Source of the DNA: Methylolobus aquaticus
GTDB lineage: Bacteria; Pseudomonadota; Gammaproteobacteria; Methylococcales; Methylococcaceae
Direction: 5' to 3'
DNA: 64,000 nucleotides
NCBI GenBank assembly: GCA_004168015.1
Contig: SEYW01000006.1
Span: 99,638-163,637 of the forward strand
The translations under genes and the position numbers were made by a program. Shown here piece by piece: positions 50,119-57,718 of the stretch. The notes under the pieces were generated by a model that was given only the letters and a program-made list of their open reading frames with translations, did no database searches and was not told the origin of the DNA. Within the stretch, counting starts at the first letter, position 1; the number at the start of each line of letters is the position of its first letter.

Positions 50119-50463
50119 ATGTCCGAGTGTTTGTTTTGCAAGATGGTTGCCGGGGAAATCGCACCCGACATTGTTTACGAGACGTCGGAGGTACTCGCGT
50201 TTCGCGACATCCATCCGCAGGCGCCGGTCCACATCCTCGTCATCCCGAAGCGCCATATCGCCACCCTGGATGATTTCCCGGACGATCAGCCGGCCCTGGC
50301 AGCGGAACTGCTAGCCGCAGCGCGCCGCGTTGCCGCGCAGTCAGGATTGGCGGAAAGCGGCTACCGCACCGTCATCAATTGTCGATCAGACGCCGGGCAG
50401 GCAGTCTATCATCTGCATCTGCACGTGCTCGGCGGCCGCCGACTGCACTGGCCGCCCGGCTGA
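50119..50463 (+). CDS. HIT-family nucleotide hydrolase (HinT-like)
   Basis: 114 aa from the ATG at 50119, which is preceded by GGAGG; a GTG at 50098 is less likely. The start MSECLFCKMVAGEIAPDIVY is typical of HinT, and the catalytic histidine triad is YHLHLHVLGGR. HinT-type enzymes hydrolyse nucleoside phosphoramidates such as AMP-lysine. It follows recR with a 17-bp gap and probably closes the dnaX operon. Confidence 0.95.
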   Translation: MSECLFCKMVAGEIAPDIVYETSEVLAFRDIHPQAPVHILVIPKRHIATLDDFPDDQPALAAELLAAARRVAAQSGLAESGYRTVINCRSDAGQAVYHLHLHVLGGRRLHWPPG

Positions 50464-50513
50464 GCGCTCCCGCCGCACCAGCCTCCGAGCATGCCGCGAA
50501 CACGGACCAGCGC

Positions 50514-50939
50514 CTACTCGTTGAAGTCGATACCGCCCACCGTCCAACTGGCCGCATTACCCTCCTCGGTGCCCGTGTACTGGATCTTGCAGGCGTACTT
50601 TTTTTCCACCAACTTCTGATTCTCGTCCGGCGCGCGCACCGAGGATCGAATCAGGTAGGTCCGGTTACCTAGCGCCCAAGCCTCGTAGTCACTGCTGTTC
50701 AGGTCGGCGCCGTCCCCCAGTTCGAATTCGTCCTTGAACGCGCTCTTGCAGTGGGTGAACGCGAAATCGGTGCGGGCATTACGGATATTCCCGAGTTCCT
50801 CATCCTCCTCGACACTGTCCTCGAAAAACATATCCGACTCGGCCACTTTGGTAACAAAGGGAATGATCCCCTTATTCTGGAAGAAATAGAGGCCAATGAT
50901 GAATAAAATCAGCAAAATGGCCGAATGCTTTCTCCTCAT
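50514..50939 (-). CDS. Unrecognised protein with one N-terminal membrane anchor
   Basis: 141 aa, with a strong AGGAGG upstream of the ATG, so it is very likely expressed. A single hydrophobic segment near residues 7-22 (AILLILFIIGLYFFQN) anchors an acidic soluble part (FFEDSVEEDEELGNIRNART), presumably periplasmic. Three later segments (DFAFTHCKSAFKDEFEL, RTYLIRSSVRAPDENQKLVE and KKYACKIQYTG) carry two cysteines, near residues 64 and 117, that could form a disulfide. I do not recognise the family. It is convergent with the HIT gene. Confidence 0.75.
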   Translation of the reverse strand: MRRKHSAILLILFIIGLYFFQNKGIIPFVTKVAESDMFFEDSVEEDEELGNIRNARTDFAFTHCKSAFKDEFELGDGADLNSSDYEAWALGNRTYLIRSSVRAPDENQKLVEKKYACKIQYTGTEEGNAASWTVGGIDFNE

Positions 50940-50976
50940 ATGATCCCTCCTCGAAACTTCTAGCTTTGTCGACCGA

Positions 50977-51228
50977 CTAAGCGACCCCCGGTGTGCCGCC
51001 GCCGAATGGTTCTTCAAACTCCGCAGCCATCGTGGCCGGTACGGCATCGGCGAAGGGTCGCGCCGCGCCTTGAAGCGCCACGCTGACAAGCAACCCGACC
51101 TTTGTGAGAATAAAGAAGGGCGCGATGATACCAAAGCGCCGCGCGCCGGGAAATTCGGCCGCCGCCCCGATCCCGAAATAGCCACTGTTAAGACCCGCGA
51201 CCATGCCGAATGACAGCAAGTTGGTCAT
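50977..51228 (-). CDS. Possible small membrane protein, unrecognised
   Basis: An 83-aa frame starting MTNLLSFGMVAGLNSGYFGI with two hydrophobic segments (about residues 5-22 and 30-53, the latter FGIIAPFFILTKVGLLVSVA). It lies 37 bp upstream of the membrane-anchored gene and overlaps the start of the 5'-nucleotidase gene on the other strand by 26 bp. The ribosome binding site is weak. The hydrophobic pattern is not what a random high-GC shadow frame usually shows, but I have no family match. Confidence 0.35.
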   Translation of the reverse strand: MTNLLSFGMVAGLNSGYFGIGAAAEFPGARRFGIIAPFFILTKVGLLVSVALQGAARPFADAVPATMAAEFEEPFGGGTPGVA

Positions 51229-52093
51229 TGCAATCTCATCGCGCGCCTTGTTCGACCTGGACGAGTCACACCGCGTCTTCGAAACCAGCGGCAAGGAGGC
51301 CTACTGCCGCTACCAGATCGAGCACGAAGACGAGGCCCTGGCGCCGGGCGTCGCGTTCCCCCTGGTCAGCAAACTGCTGGCGCTCAACAACGAGCGGCCC
51401 TCCCCTCTGGTCGAGGTGATCCTGATGTCGCGCAACAGCGCCGACACCGGCCTGAGGATATTCAACTCGATCCGGCACCACGGACTATCGATCAGCCGGG
51501 CAGCCTTCACGGGCGGTCAGACACCCTTCCAATACATCTCGGCCTTCGGGGCTCATCTGTTTCTTTCCGCGCACGCCGAGGATGTCGTCGCAGCGTTGGA
51601 TGCCGGTCTGGCCGCTGCGACCATCATCGGGTCCAGCCCGCTCGGCAGCGCATCGGCCCAGCTGCGCATCGCGTTCGACGGGGATGCGGTGTTGTTTTCG
51701 GATGACTCTGAACGGATCTATCAGGCACGGGGTCTGGCGGCCTTCACCGAGAACGAAGCGGCGGCGGCCCGCACGCCCTTGTCGGGTGGGCCCTTCAAGG
51801 ACTTTCTAGCGGCGCTGCACCATATCCAGACCCAGTTTGAGGCCGATCAGGCGCCGATCCGAACCGCATTAGTCACCGCCCGGGCGGCGCCGGCCCATGA
51901 GCGGGTCGTGCGTACCCTGCGCGCCTGGAATATCCGGATCGACGAGGCCCTATTCCTGGGGGGGATGGACAAGGGTCTGTTTCTACGCGCTTTCGGCGCG
52001 GATATCTTCTTCGATGATCAGCGCGGACACTGCGAATCCGCAAGCCGCCACGTGGCGACCGGCCACGTGCCTCACGGCATCACTAACCGCTGA
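51203..52093 (+). CDS. 5'-nucleotidase, cytosolic NT5C1 family
   Basis: 296 aa. The N-terminus LVIAISSRALFDLDESHRVF and the blocks VEVILMSRNSADTGLRIFNS, SRAAFTGGQTPFQYISAF and RIAFDGDAVLFSDDSE are typical of the bacterial members of the 5_nucleotid family (related to eukaryotic cytosolic 5'-nucleotidase I). They dephosphorylate nucleoside monophosphates; the preferred base is not predictable. The stop codon abuts the end of epmB, which is convergent. Confidence 0.88.
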   Translation: MPNDSKLVIAISSRALFDLDESHRVFETSGKEAYCRYQIEHEDEALAPGVAFPLVSKLLALNNERPSPLVEVILMSRNSADTGLRIFNSIRHHGLSISRAAFTGGQTPFQYISAFGAHLFLSAHAEDVVAALDAGLAAATIIGSSPLGSASAQLRIAFDGDAVLFSDDSERIYQARGLAAFTENEAAAARTPLSGGPFKDFLAALHHIQTQFEADQAPIRTALVTARAAPAHERVVRTLRAWNIRIDEALFLGGMDKGLFLRAFGADIFFDDQRGHCESASRHVATGHVPHGITNR

Positions 52094-53071
52094 TCACAGC
52101 AGCGTCTTGTAGGGCTCGCCGGCGATCTCCCTGGCCAGCCGCGGCACCAGATACCCGGGCAACTGGCGGCGCAGGGATTCGTGGATGGCGCGCGCGCGTT
52201 CGTCGCTCACGAGGAAATGCGCGGTGCCCGACGCCCGATCCAGCTGATGCAGGTAATACGGCAGCACCCCGGCCAGCGCGAGCCGGCGGTTCAGCGACGC
52301 CAGCACCTCGGCCTCATCGTTGATCCCGCGCAGCAATACGGCCTGATTCAGTAGCATGAAGCCTTTGTCCCGCAGTTGCTGCAGCGCGGCCAGAACCGCG
52401 CCGTCCACCTCGTTCGGATGATTCGCGTGGATCACCATCACCGTCACCAGCCGGCTGGAAGCCAAAGCATCAGTCAGGCCGTGCGTGACTCGTGACGGCA
52501 GCACGACCGGCAAGCGCGTATGGACCCGCAACGTCTGGAGATGCGGGATGGCCGCCAGCCCCCAGACCAGATTGGACAAGCGTGTATCGGACAGCACCAA
52601 CGGGTCGCCTCCGCTCAGGATGACTTCACGGATCGATGGATCGGCGGCCAGATAGCCCAAGGCCTCCGATTCCGCTTGCCGGCCGAGTTGGTACGCGCCA
52701 TACGGGAAGCCGCGGCGGAAACAATAACGGCAGTTGATCGCGCAAGCACCGGTGGTCACCAACAAGGCACGGCCATGGTATTTGTGCAATACGCCGGGGA
52801 CCACCGCAGCAGCCTGATCGCCGACAGGATCGGCGGTAAAACCGGGGGCCCCGAACAGTTCCTCCCGGGCAGGCAGGACCTGCAACAGCAAGGGATCGTG
52901 CGGATCTCCGCGGCGCATGCGGTTGGCATAGCTGCGGGTGACGCGGAACCCAAAGGCCCTCGCGGCGGCCGCGTCGGCAAGAACGGAATCGGCCAAGCCC
53001 AGATGGGCAAGCAAGCGGCCGGGGTCGGTGAAGGACTCGGCCAGGTCAGCCTGCCAGCGAAAGTTAGTCAC
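52094..53071 (-). CDS. epmB: EF-P (R)-beta-lysylation pathway lysine 2,3-aminomutase
   Basis: 325 aa. The radical-SAM cluster is Cys110, Cys114 and Cys117 in TTGACAINCRYCFRRGFPY, and VILSGGDPLVLSD and LPYYLHQLDRASGTAHF are typical of EpmB. It converts alpha-lysine to (R)-beta-lysine, the substrate of EpmA. It is divergent from efp, with 87 bp between the start codons. The neighbourhood (epmB, efp, epmA) confirms the role and argues against a catabolic aminomutase. Confidence 0.97.
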   Translation of the reverse strand: MTNFRWQADLAESFTDPGRLLAHLGLADSVLADAAAARAFGFRVTRSYANRMRRGDPHDPLLLQVLPAREELFGAPGFTADPVGDQAAAVVPGVLHKYHGRALLVTTGACAINCRYCFRRGFPYGAYQLGRQAESEALGYLAADPSIREVILSGGDPLVLSDTRLSNLVWGLAAIPHLQTLRVHTRLPVVLPSRVTHGLTDALASSRLVTVMVIHANHPNEVDGAVLAALQQLRDKGFMLLNQAVLLRGINDEAEVLASLNRRLALAGVLPYYLHQLDRASGTAHFLVSDERARAIHESLRRQLPGYLVPRLAREIAGEPYKTLL

Positions 53072-53089
53072 CTGCAGATGGGTATCGGC

Positions 53090-53120
53090 TTGTCGTCAGG
53101 GGAAAGCCCGGCATTATAAT
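53090..53120 (+). promoter_or_regulatory. Candidate efp promoter with palindromic -10
   Basis: A consensus TATAAT lies at 53115-53120 with TTGTCG at 53090-53095 (19-nt spacing, long). The -10 is embedded in ATTATAAT (53113-53120), a perfect palindrome flanked by CCCGGC and GGCCGG. The same bases offer a TATAAT on the minus strand for epmB, although no good minus -35 was found. Confidence 0.5.
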
Positions 53121-53158
53121 GGCCGGCTTTATCGAAAACTCCGAACGACGAGGAAAAC

Positions 53159-53725
53159 ATGGCTCTTATCAGCACCAGTGAATTCAAGGGCGGACTCAAG
53201 GTCATGCTCGACGGCGACCCGTGCACGATCCTCGAGAACGAGTTTGTCAAGCCGGGCAAGGGCCAGGCTTTCAATCGCGTCCGGCTGCGCAATCTGAAAA
53301 CGGGCCGCGTGGTCGAGCGGACCTTCAAGTCGGGTGACACGCTCGAAGGCGCCGACGTGGTCGATACGGACATGCAGTACCTATACAGCGACGGCGAGCA
53401 GTGGCACTTCATGGCACCGGAAACGTTCGAGCAGCACGGTGCTGACGCCAACGCCGTCGGCGAGGCCGTGAAATGGCTCAAGGAACAGGACATGTGCACG
53501 GTCACGCTGTTCAACGGCTCGCCGATCGCCGTCAGCCCGCCGAACTTCGTCGAACTGACGATCACCGAAACCGATCCGGGAATCCGCGGCGACACCTCGG
53601 GCGGCGGCGGCAAACCGGCGACGCTCGAAACCGGGGCGGTGGTGCGCGTTCCACTGTTCGTCCAGACCGGCGAAGTCATCAAGGTCGACACCCGCACCGG
53701 CGAATACGTCTCGCGTGTCAAGTAG
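53159..53725 (+). CDS. efp: Elongation factor P
   Basis: 188 aa, the standard length. The modification loop is [10 protein letters not shown] with Lys34 between two glycines (PGKGQ), the residue beta-lysylated by EpmA. The three beta-barrel domains are present, with the C-terminal GVRGDTS-like signature appearing as [23 protein letters not shown] relieves ribosome stalling at polyproline. GAGG lies about 8 nt upstream of the ATG. The end overlaps epmA. Confidence 0.98.
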   Translation: MALISTSEFKGGLKVMLDGDPCTILENEFVKPGKGQAFNRVRLRNLKTGRVVERTFKSGDTLEGADVVDTDMQYLYSDGEQWHFMAPETFEQHGADANAVGEAVKWLKEQDMCTVTLFNGSPIAVSPPNFVELTITETDPGIRGDTSGGGGKPATLETGAVVRVPLFVQTGEVIKVDTRTGEYVSRVK

Positions 53726-54713
53726 CCCCGATTGGGGGCCCACGGCGACGCCCGACGTCCTGCGGGCGCGCGCCGAAATGCTCCGAGAGATCCGCGGCTT
53801 CTTTGCCGAGCGGAACGTCCTCGAAGTCGAAACGCCGCTGCTGGCGGCCCACAGCGTGACCGAACCGCATCTGGTTCCCTTCGAAACACTATTTCGCCCC
53901 GCCGGGGGTGGAACAGGTTTGCAGCGACCCTTATTCCTGCAGACTTCCCCCGAGTTCGCGATGAAGCGTCTGCTGGCCAGCGGCCTCGGCTCTATCTACC
54001 AAATCTGTAAAGCCTTTCGGAACGAGGAGCGCGGGCGGCTGCACAACCCCGAGTTCACCCTGCTCGAATGGTACCGTGTCGGCTTCGGCCTGAACAAACT
54101 GATTCGGGAAACGGAAGACTTGCTGCACAGCCTGTTGACTCCATCCCGACCAACGATCCGTTCCGTTTGCTTCGACTACTGCTCACTGTTCGAACAACAG
54201 GTCGGCGCCGATCCGGTCACCGCTGATTTTTCTGCCTTGGCGCGGGCCGCCGAACGCCTGGGTTATCCCGAGGCCGCAGCCCTGTGTGCCGAGGCGCGTC
54301 CCGTCTGGCTGGATTTTTTATTCAGCCAGTGCGTGCAGCCAAGGCTTGCGGACTGGGATCTGGTGTTCGTGACGGGTTTTCCGGCGTGCCTGCCCTCGTT
54401 GGCCCGCACCCATCCGGACAATCCGGCCATCGTCGAGCGTGTCGAAGTCTTTATCGACGGCATCGAACTCGGCAACGGCTTTCACGAACTCGCGGATCCA
54501 GCCGAACAGGCGCACCGTTTCGAGCAGGACATCGCCACGCGCCGGGCACTTGGCCTGCACGAACCGGAAGAAGACAAGCGCCTGCTGGCGGCGCTGGAGG
54601 CGGGCTTGCCTGACTGCTCAGGGATCGCCATCGGGCTGGACCGGCTTCTCATGGGGATCCTGACCGCCTCGCGCATCGAAGACGTGCTTGCCTTTCCGGT
54701 CGAACGCGCCTGA
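53715..54713 (+). CDS. epmA: EF-P--(R)-beta-lysine ligase
   Basis: 332 aa from a GTG at 53715 that overlaps the efp end by 11 nt; the next in-frame ATG is 21 codons in and would cut the N-terminus. It is a lysyl-tRNA-synthetase catalytic core without the tRNA-binding domain. Motif 2 is [20 protein letters not shown] and motif 3 is [12 protein letters not shown], with [20 protein letters not shown] in between. It ligates beta-lysine to Lys34 of EF-P. The coupling to efp supports the assignment. Confidence 0.97.
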   Translation: MSSSPDWGPTATPDVLRARAEMLREIRGFFAERNVLEVETPLLAAHSVTEPHLVPFETLFRPAGGGTGLQRPLFLQTSPEFAMKRLLASGLGSIYQICKAFRNEERGRLHNPEFTLLEWYRVGFGLNKLIRETEDLLHSLLTPSRPTIRSVCFDYCSLFEQQVGADPVTADFSALARAAERLGYPEAAALCAEARPVWLDFLFSQCVQPRLADWDLVFVTGFPACLPSLARTHPDNPAIVERVEVFIDGIELGNGFHELADPAEQAHRFEQDIATRRALGLHEPEEDKRLLAALEAGLPDCSGIAIGLDRLLMGILTASRIEDVLAFPVERA

Positions 54714-54735
54714 CCAACGGCAGCAGGTGCAAGGC

Positions 54736-55470
54736 TCAGGCTCCGGCGTCAACCGCCTCGAAATGGTAGCCGTCGGGGCCCCACGCCAGAATGGGCCGCC
54801 CCGTTATCCATTCCGCCAGCACGATGCGCTGCGCGATCCGTTTGTCCAGCGTTGTCTCATGCACCGCCGGTCGGTGCGTATGGCCGTGGATGAGCCGCTC
54901 GACCCCGAAGTTCTGCAGGGTCTGGACCACGGTATCGGGATTGACATCCATGATCTCCGCCGTCGTGGCCCCCTTGTGCCGACTGCTGCGGAAGCGGTAC
55001 CAGCGCGCGTACAGGCGCCGGGCAAACAAGGGCTTACTGAGAGCATTGGCCTTCCACTCCTCGGCCCTGACACGCTGCCGCGCGGCCTGGTAGCGCACGT
55101 CGTCGGTACACAGCAGGTCACCGTGCGTCAGCAGGGTCGGCGTACCGTACAAGTCAATGACGGCGTAGTCGCCCAGCAGCTCGATTCCGGCGGCCACACC
55201 GAAGCGCGGACCGAGCAGAAAATCGCGGTTACCGTGCTGGAAGTGGACGCGTGTGCCGCGGTCCGCCAGGGCGCGCAGCGCGCGACGAACCACACCGTTG
55301 GGGAATCGGTCGTCGTCGTCGCCTATGTAGGCATCGAACAAATCCCCGAGGATATAGAGCGCTTCCGCCCGGGGCGCGCGCCGCTCCAGAAAATTTAGAA
55401 AAGCGCGAACGATCTCCGGACGCACCGCCGCCAAGTGCAGGTCGGAAATGAACAAGGTCTCCCGCTGCAT
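54736..55470 (-). CDS. lpxH: UDP-2,3-diacylglucosamine diphosphatase
   Basis: 244 aa from MQRETLFISDLHLAAVRPE; a longer upstream frame is not supported. The metallophosphoesterase motifs are all present: ISDLHL, LGDLFDAYIGDDD, GNRDFLLG, THGDLLCTDD and IHGHTHRPAVH. It makes lipid X from UDP-diacylglucosamine in lipid A synthesis and acts at the inner membrane surface. It converges on epmA with a 22-bp gap. Confidence 0.96.
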   Translation of the reverse strand: MQRETLFISDLHLAAVRPEIVRAFLNFLERRAPRAEALYILGDLFDAYIGDDDDRFPNGVVRRALRALADRGTRVHFQHGNRDFLLGPRFGVAAGIELLGDYAVIDLYGTPTLLTHGDLLCTDDVRYQAARQRVRAEEWKANALSKPLFARRLYARWYRFRSSRHKGATTAEIMDVNPDTVVQTLQNFGVERLIHGHTHRPAVHETTLDKRIAQRIVLAEWITGRPILAWGPDGYHFEAVDAGA

Positions 55471-55538
55471 GCCGTCAGCCTCGGCGGCACTGACCGGCAC
55501 CAGCCGGCTGGCGCAGCGGCAGGTCACCTCGGCCTTCA

Positions 55539-55567
55539 TTCAAAACATCGAAACAACGTGGTATCAT
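55539..55567 (+). promoter_or_regulatory. Candidate promoter of the rimP-nusA-infB operon
   Basis: TTCAAA (55539-55544) and TATCAT (55562-55567) are separated by exactly 17 nt. The start would be near 55574, some 140 nt before rimP. The predicted transcript begins directly in front of the structured leader. Confidence 0.5.
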
Positions 55568-55618
55568 ACTCGTTGTGGTAGGCCACCCGGTGCTTGACCG
55601 GGACGGGGTGGCAGGAAC

Positions 55619-55638
55619 AACCCCTTCGGGGGTTTTTT
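55619..55638 (+). terminator. Intrinsic terminator 1 in the rimP leader
   Basis: AACCCC (55619-55624), loop TTCG, GGGGTT (55629-55634), then TTTT: a 6-bp stem closed by a UUCG tetraloop with a U-tract of six T in total. A textbook Rho-independent terminator on the plus strand. Confidence 0.85.
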
Positions 55639-55660
55639 AGTTTCTGTGCGACAGATAACC

Positions 55661-55683
55661 ATGGGCCTTGAGCCCATTTTTTG
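55661..55683 (+). terminator. Intrinsic terminator 2 in the rimP leader
   Basis: ATGGGC (55661-55666), loop CTTGA, GCCCAT (55672-55677), then TTTTTG. A 6-bp perfect stem with U-tract, 23 nt after the first terminator and 29 nt before the rimP start. Confidence 0.75.
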
Positions 55684-55711
55684 TTTGGCAGCGAGCAAAT
55701 TCAGATCCGTG

Positions 55712-56185
55712 ATGGTTGGCAAAGAGTCCGATCGCCTGACTCAGCTCATCGAGCCGATTGTGGCACAACTCGGTTACGAGTTGGTCGGCATTGAATTCGA
55801 CGGGCGGAGCCGCGTGCTGCGCGTCTACATCGACCGCGCAGAGGGCATCGTCGTCGACGATTGTTCCCGGGTCAGCTACCAGGTCAGCGGCATGCTGGAT
55901 GTCGAAGACCCGATCCCCGGTCAATACCAGCTAGAAGTGTCGTCGCCAGGGCTCGACCGACCCCTGTTCACGCTGAGTCACTTCGAACGCTTCATCGGGT
56001 CTATCGCCAACATCCGGCTCCGGATGCCCGTCGACAATCGCCGGCGAGTCAAGGGCCGGATTGTCGGCGTCGAAGGCGAAGAGATCCTGGTGGAAGAGGA
56101 TACGGGCACACTGCGACTGCCCTACGGCGCGATCGACCGGGCGCGGCTGGTACCCGAATTCCAGAAGACAACGAATAAAGGATGA
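55712..56185 (+). CDS. rimP: Ribosome maturation factor RimP
   Basis: 157 aa from [20 protein letters not shown]; the longer frame upstream runs through the second terminator and is not real. A GTG directly before the ATG is also possible. Conserved blocks are [33 protein letters not shown] and [16 protein letters not shown]. RimP helps mature the 30S subunit. It is the first gene of the nusA operon; nusA starts 4 nt after its stop. Confidence 0.96.
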   Translation: MVGKESDRLTQLIEPIVAQLGYELVGIEFDGRSRVLRVYIDRAEGIVVDDCSRVSYQVSGMLDVEDPIPGQYQLEVSSPGLDRPLFTLSHFERFIGSIANIRLRMPVDNRRRVKGRIVGVEGEEILVEEDTGTLRLPYGAIDRARLVPEFQKTTNKG

Positions 56186-56189
56186 CGCC

Positions 56190-57695
56190 ATGGCCAATAA
56201 AGAAATACTGCTCGTCGTCGATGTGGTCTCGAACGAGAAGGACATCGAGAAGGAAGTCATTTTTGGTGCCATAGAGGACGCCTTGAAGACGGCGACCATC
56301 CGGCGCCACGAGAACCGCATCGATGCCCGGGTTTCCATCGACCGCAAGACCGGCGACTACGAGACGTTCCGGCGTTGGGAAGTGATCGAACCCACCGAGG
56401 AATTCCCGGATGTGCCGGAGTTCCCCGAGAAGCAGATCTTCTTGGACGAAGCGCGCCAGCGCGATCCCGCACTGTTGCCCGGCGACTTCATCGAGGAACC
56501 AATCGAGTCAATCGAGTTCGGACGCATCGCCGCCCAGACCGCCAAACAAGTCATCGTGCAGAAAGTGCGCGAGGCGGAACGGCGCAAGATCCATCAGGAA
56601 TGGGAAGGACGGATCGGCGAGCTCGTCACGGGCATCGTCAAGCGCGTCGAACGTGGGAACGTCATCCTGGACCTCGGCGGTAACGTCGAGGCGCTGATTC
56701 CTCGGGACGAGATGATTCCCCGCGAAGCCGTGCGCTCCGGCGACCGACTGCGTGGGCTGCTGCGCGCGGTCCGCAACGAGCCCCGCGGCCCGCAGCTTTT
56801 CCTCAGCCGCAGCGCGCCAGAATTGCTGATCGCACTGTTTCGACTGGAGGTCCCGGAGGTTGGCGAGAACGTCATTGAAATCAAGGGTGCGGCTCGCGAC
56901 CCGGGCATCCGGGCCAAAGTCGCGGTGAAGAGCAACGATCCCCGGCTCGACCCCGTCGGCGCCTGCGTCGGCATGCGCGGTTCCCGCGTGCAGGCCGTGT
57001 CGAACGAACTCGCCGGCGAACGGGTCGACATCATCTTGTGGAACGAAAACGAAGCCCAGTTCGTGATCAATTCCATGTCGCCGGCCGAAATCGTCTCGAT
57101 CGTCGTCGACGAGGACCGCCATTCCATGGATATTGCCGTCGCCGACGAAAACCTGTCCCAGGCCATCGGACGCAATGGGCAGAACGTGCGGCTGGCCAGT
57201 CAGCTGACCGGCTGGGAACTCAACGTCATGAGCGCCACCCAGGCCGAAGCAAAGAACGAGGAAGAGGCGCTGAAGCTGATCGCCTCGTTCATGACCCAGC
57301 TCGAAGTGGATGAAGACGTCGCACAGATCCTGGTTCGAGAGGGCTTTTCGAGCATCGAAGAGCTCGTCTACGTGCCGACCAAGGAGATGCTGGAGATCGA
57401 AGAGTTCGACGAGGAACTGGTCGAGGAACTGCGGAATCGCGCCCGCGACGCACTGCTGATCAAGGCCATCGCGACCGAAGAGAAAATCGAAACCACGCAG
57501 CCGGCTCAGGACCTCCGCGACCTGGAGGGAATGGACGACGAGACCGCCGAACGGTTGGCCGCAGCGGGCATCCACACCGTTTCCGATCTGGCGGATCTGG
57601 CCGTGGATGAGTTGATGGAAATCGACGGGATGAGCGAGCAGCGCGCCGCGGACTTGATCATGCAGGCGCGTTCCCCGCTGTTTGCTGAGGGTTAG
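56190..57695 (+). CDS. nusA: Transcription termination/antitermination factor NusA
   Basis: 501 aa from [19 protein letters not shown], near E. coli NusA (495). Order: N-terminal RNA-polymerase-binding domain (1-130), S1 domain ([18 protein letters not shown]), KH1 ([20 protein letters not shown]), KH2 ([20 protein letters not shown]) and two C-terminal acidic helix-hairpin-helix repeats ([17 protein letters not shown] and [20 protein letters not shown]). AAGGA precedes the ATG. The acidic repeats bind the polymerase alpha C-terminal domain in enterobacteria. Confidence 0.98.
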   Translation: MANKEILLVVDVVSNEKDIEKEVIFGAIEDALKTATIRRHENRIDARVSIDRKTGDYETFRRWEVIEPTEEFPDVPEFPEKQIFLDEARQRDPALLPGDFIEEPIESIEFGRIAAQTAKQVIVQKVREAERRKIHQEWEGRIGELVTGIVKRVERGNVILDLGGNVEALIPRDEMIPREAVRSGDRLRGLLRAVRNEPRGPQLFLSRSAPELLIALFRLEVPEVGENVIEIKGAARDPGIRAKVAVKSNDPRLDPVGACVGMRGSRVQAVSNELAGERVDIILWNENEAQFVINSMSPAEIVSIVVDEDRHSMDIAVADENLSQAIGRNGQNVRLASQLTGWELNVMSATQAEAKNEEEALKLIASFMTQLEVDEDVAQILVREGFSSIEELVYVPTKEMLEIEEFDEELVEELRNRARDALLIKAIATEEKIETTQPAQDLRDLEGMDDETAERLAAAGIHTVSDLADLAVDELMEIDGMSEQRAADLIMQARSPLFAEG

Positions 57696-57718
57696 GCTAC
57701 AACGACAGAGGCCGAGAA

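Larger units (their letters stand above)
55574..55711 (+). ncRNA. Structured rimP leader with two intrinsic terminators
   Basis: From the predicted start, the RNA first folds a nested hairpin (GCCA at 55582-55585 against TGGC at 55609-55612, with CCCGG/CCGGG inside), then meets two terminator hairpins in a row (55619 and 55661) before the rimP start at 55712. This layout is that of an attenuator; a rimP leader attenuator has been proposed for gammaproteobacteria. The first hairpin-terminator unit alone would give a stable RNA of about 65 nt. What signal, if any, controls read-through is not visible. Confidence 0.6.

Noticed and set aside
55574-55640. tRNA or metY-like gene upstream of rimP as in E. 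coli
   Set aside because: The sequence does not fold into a cloverleaf and lacks T-loop and CCA signals; it is a hairpin followed by a terminator.
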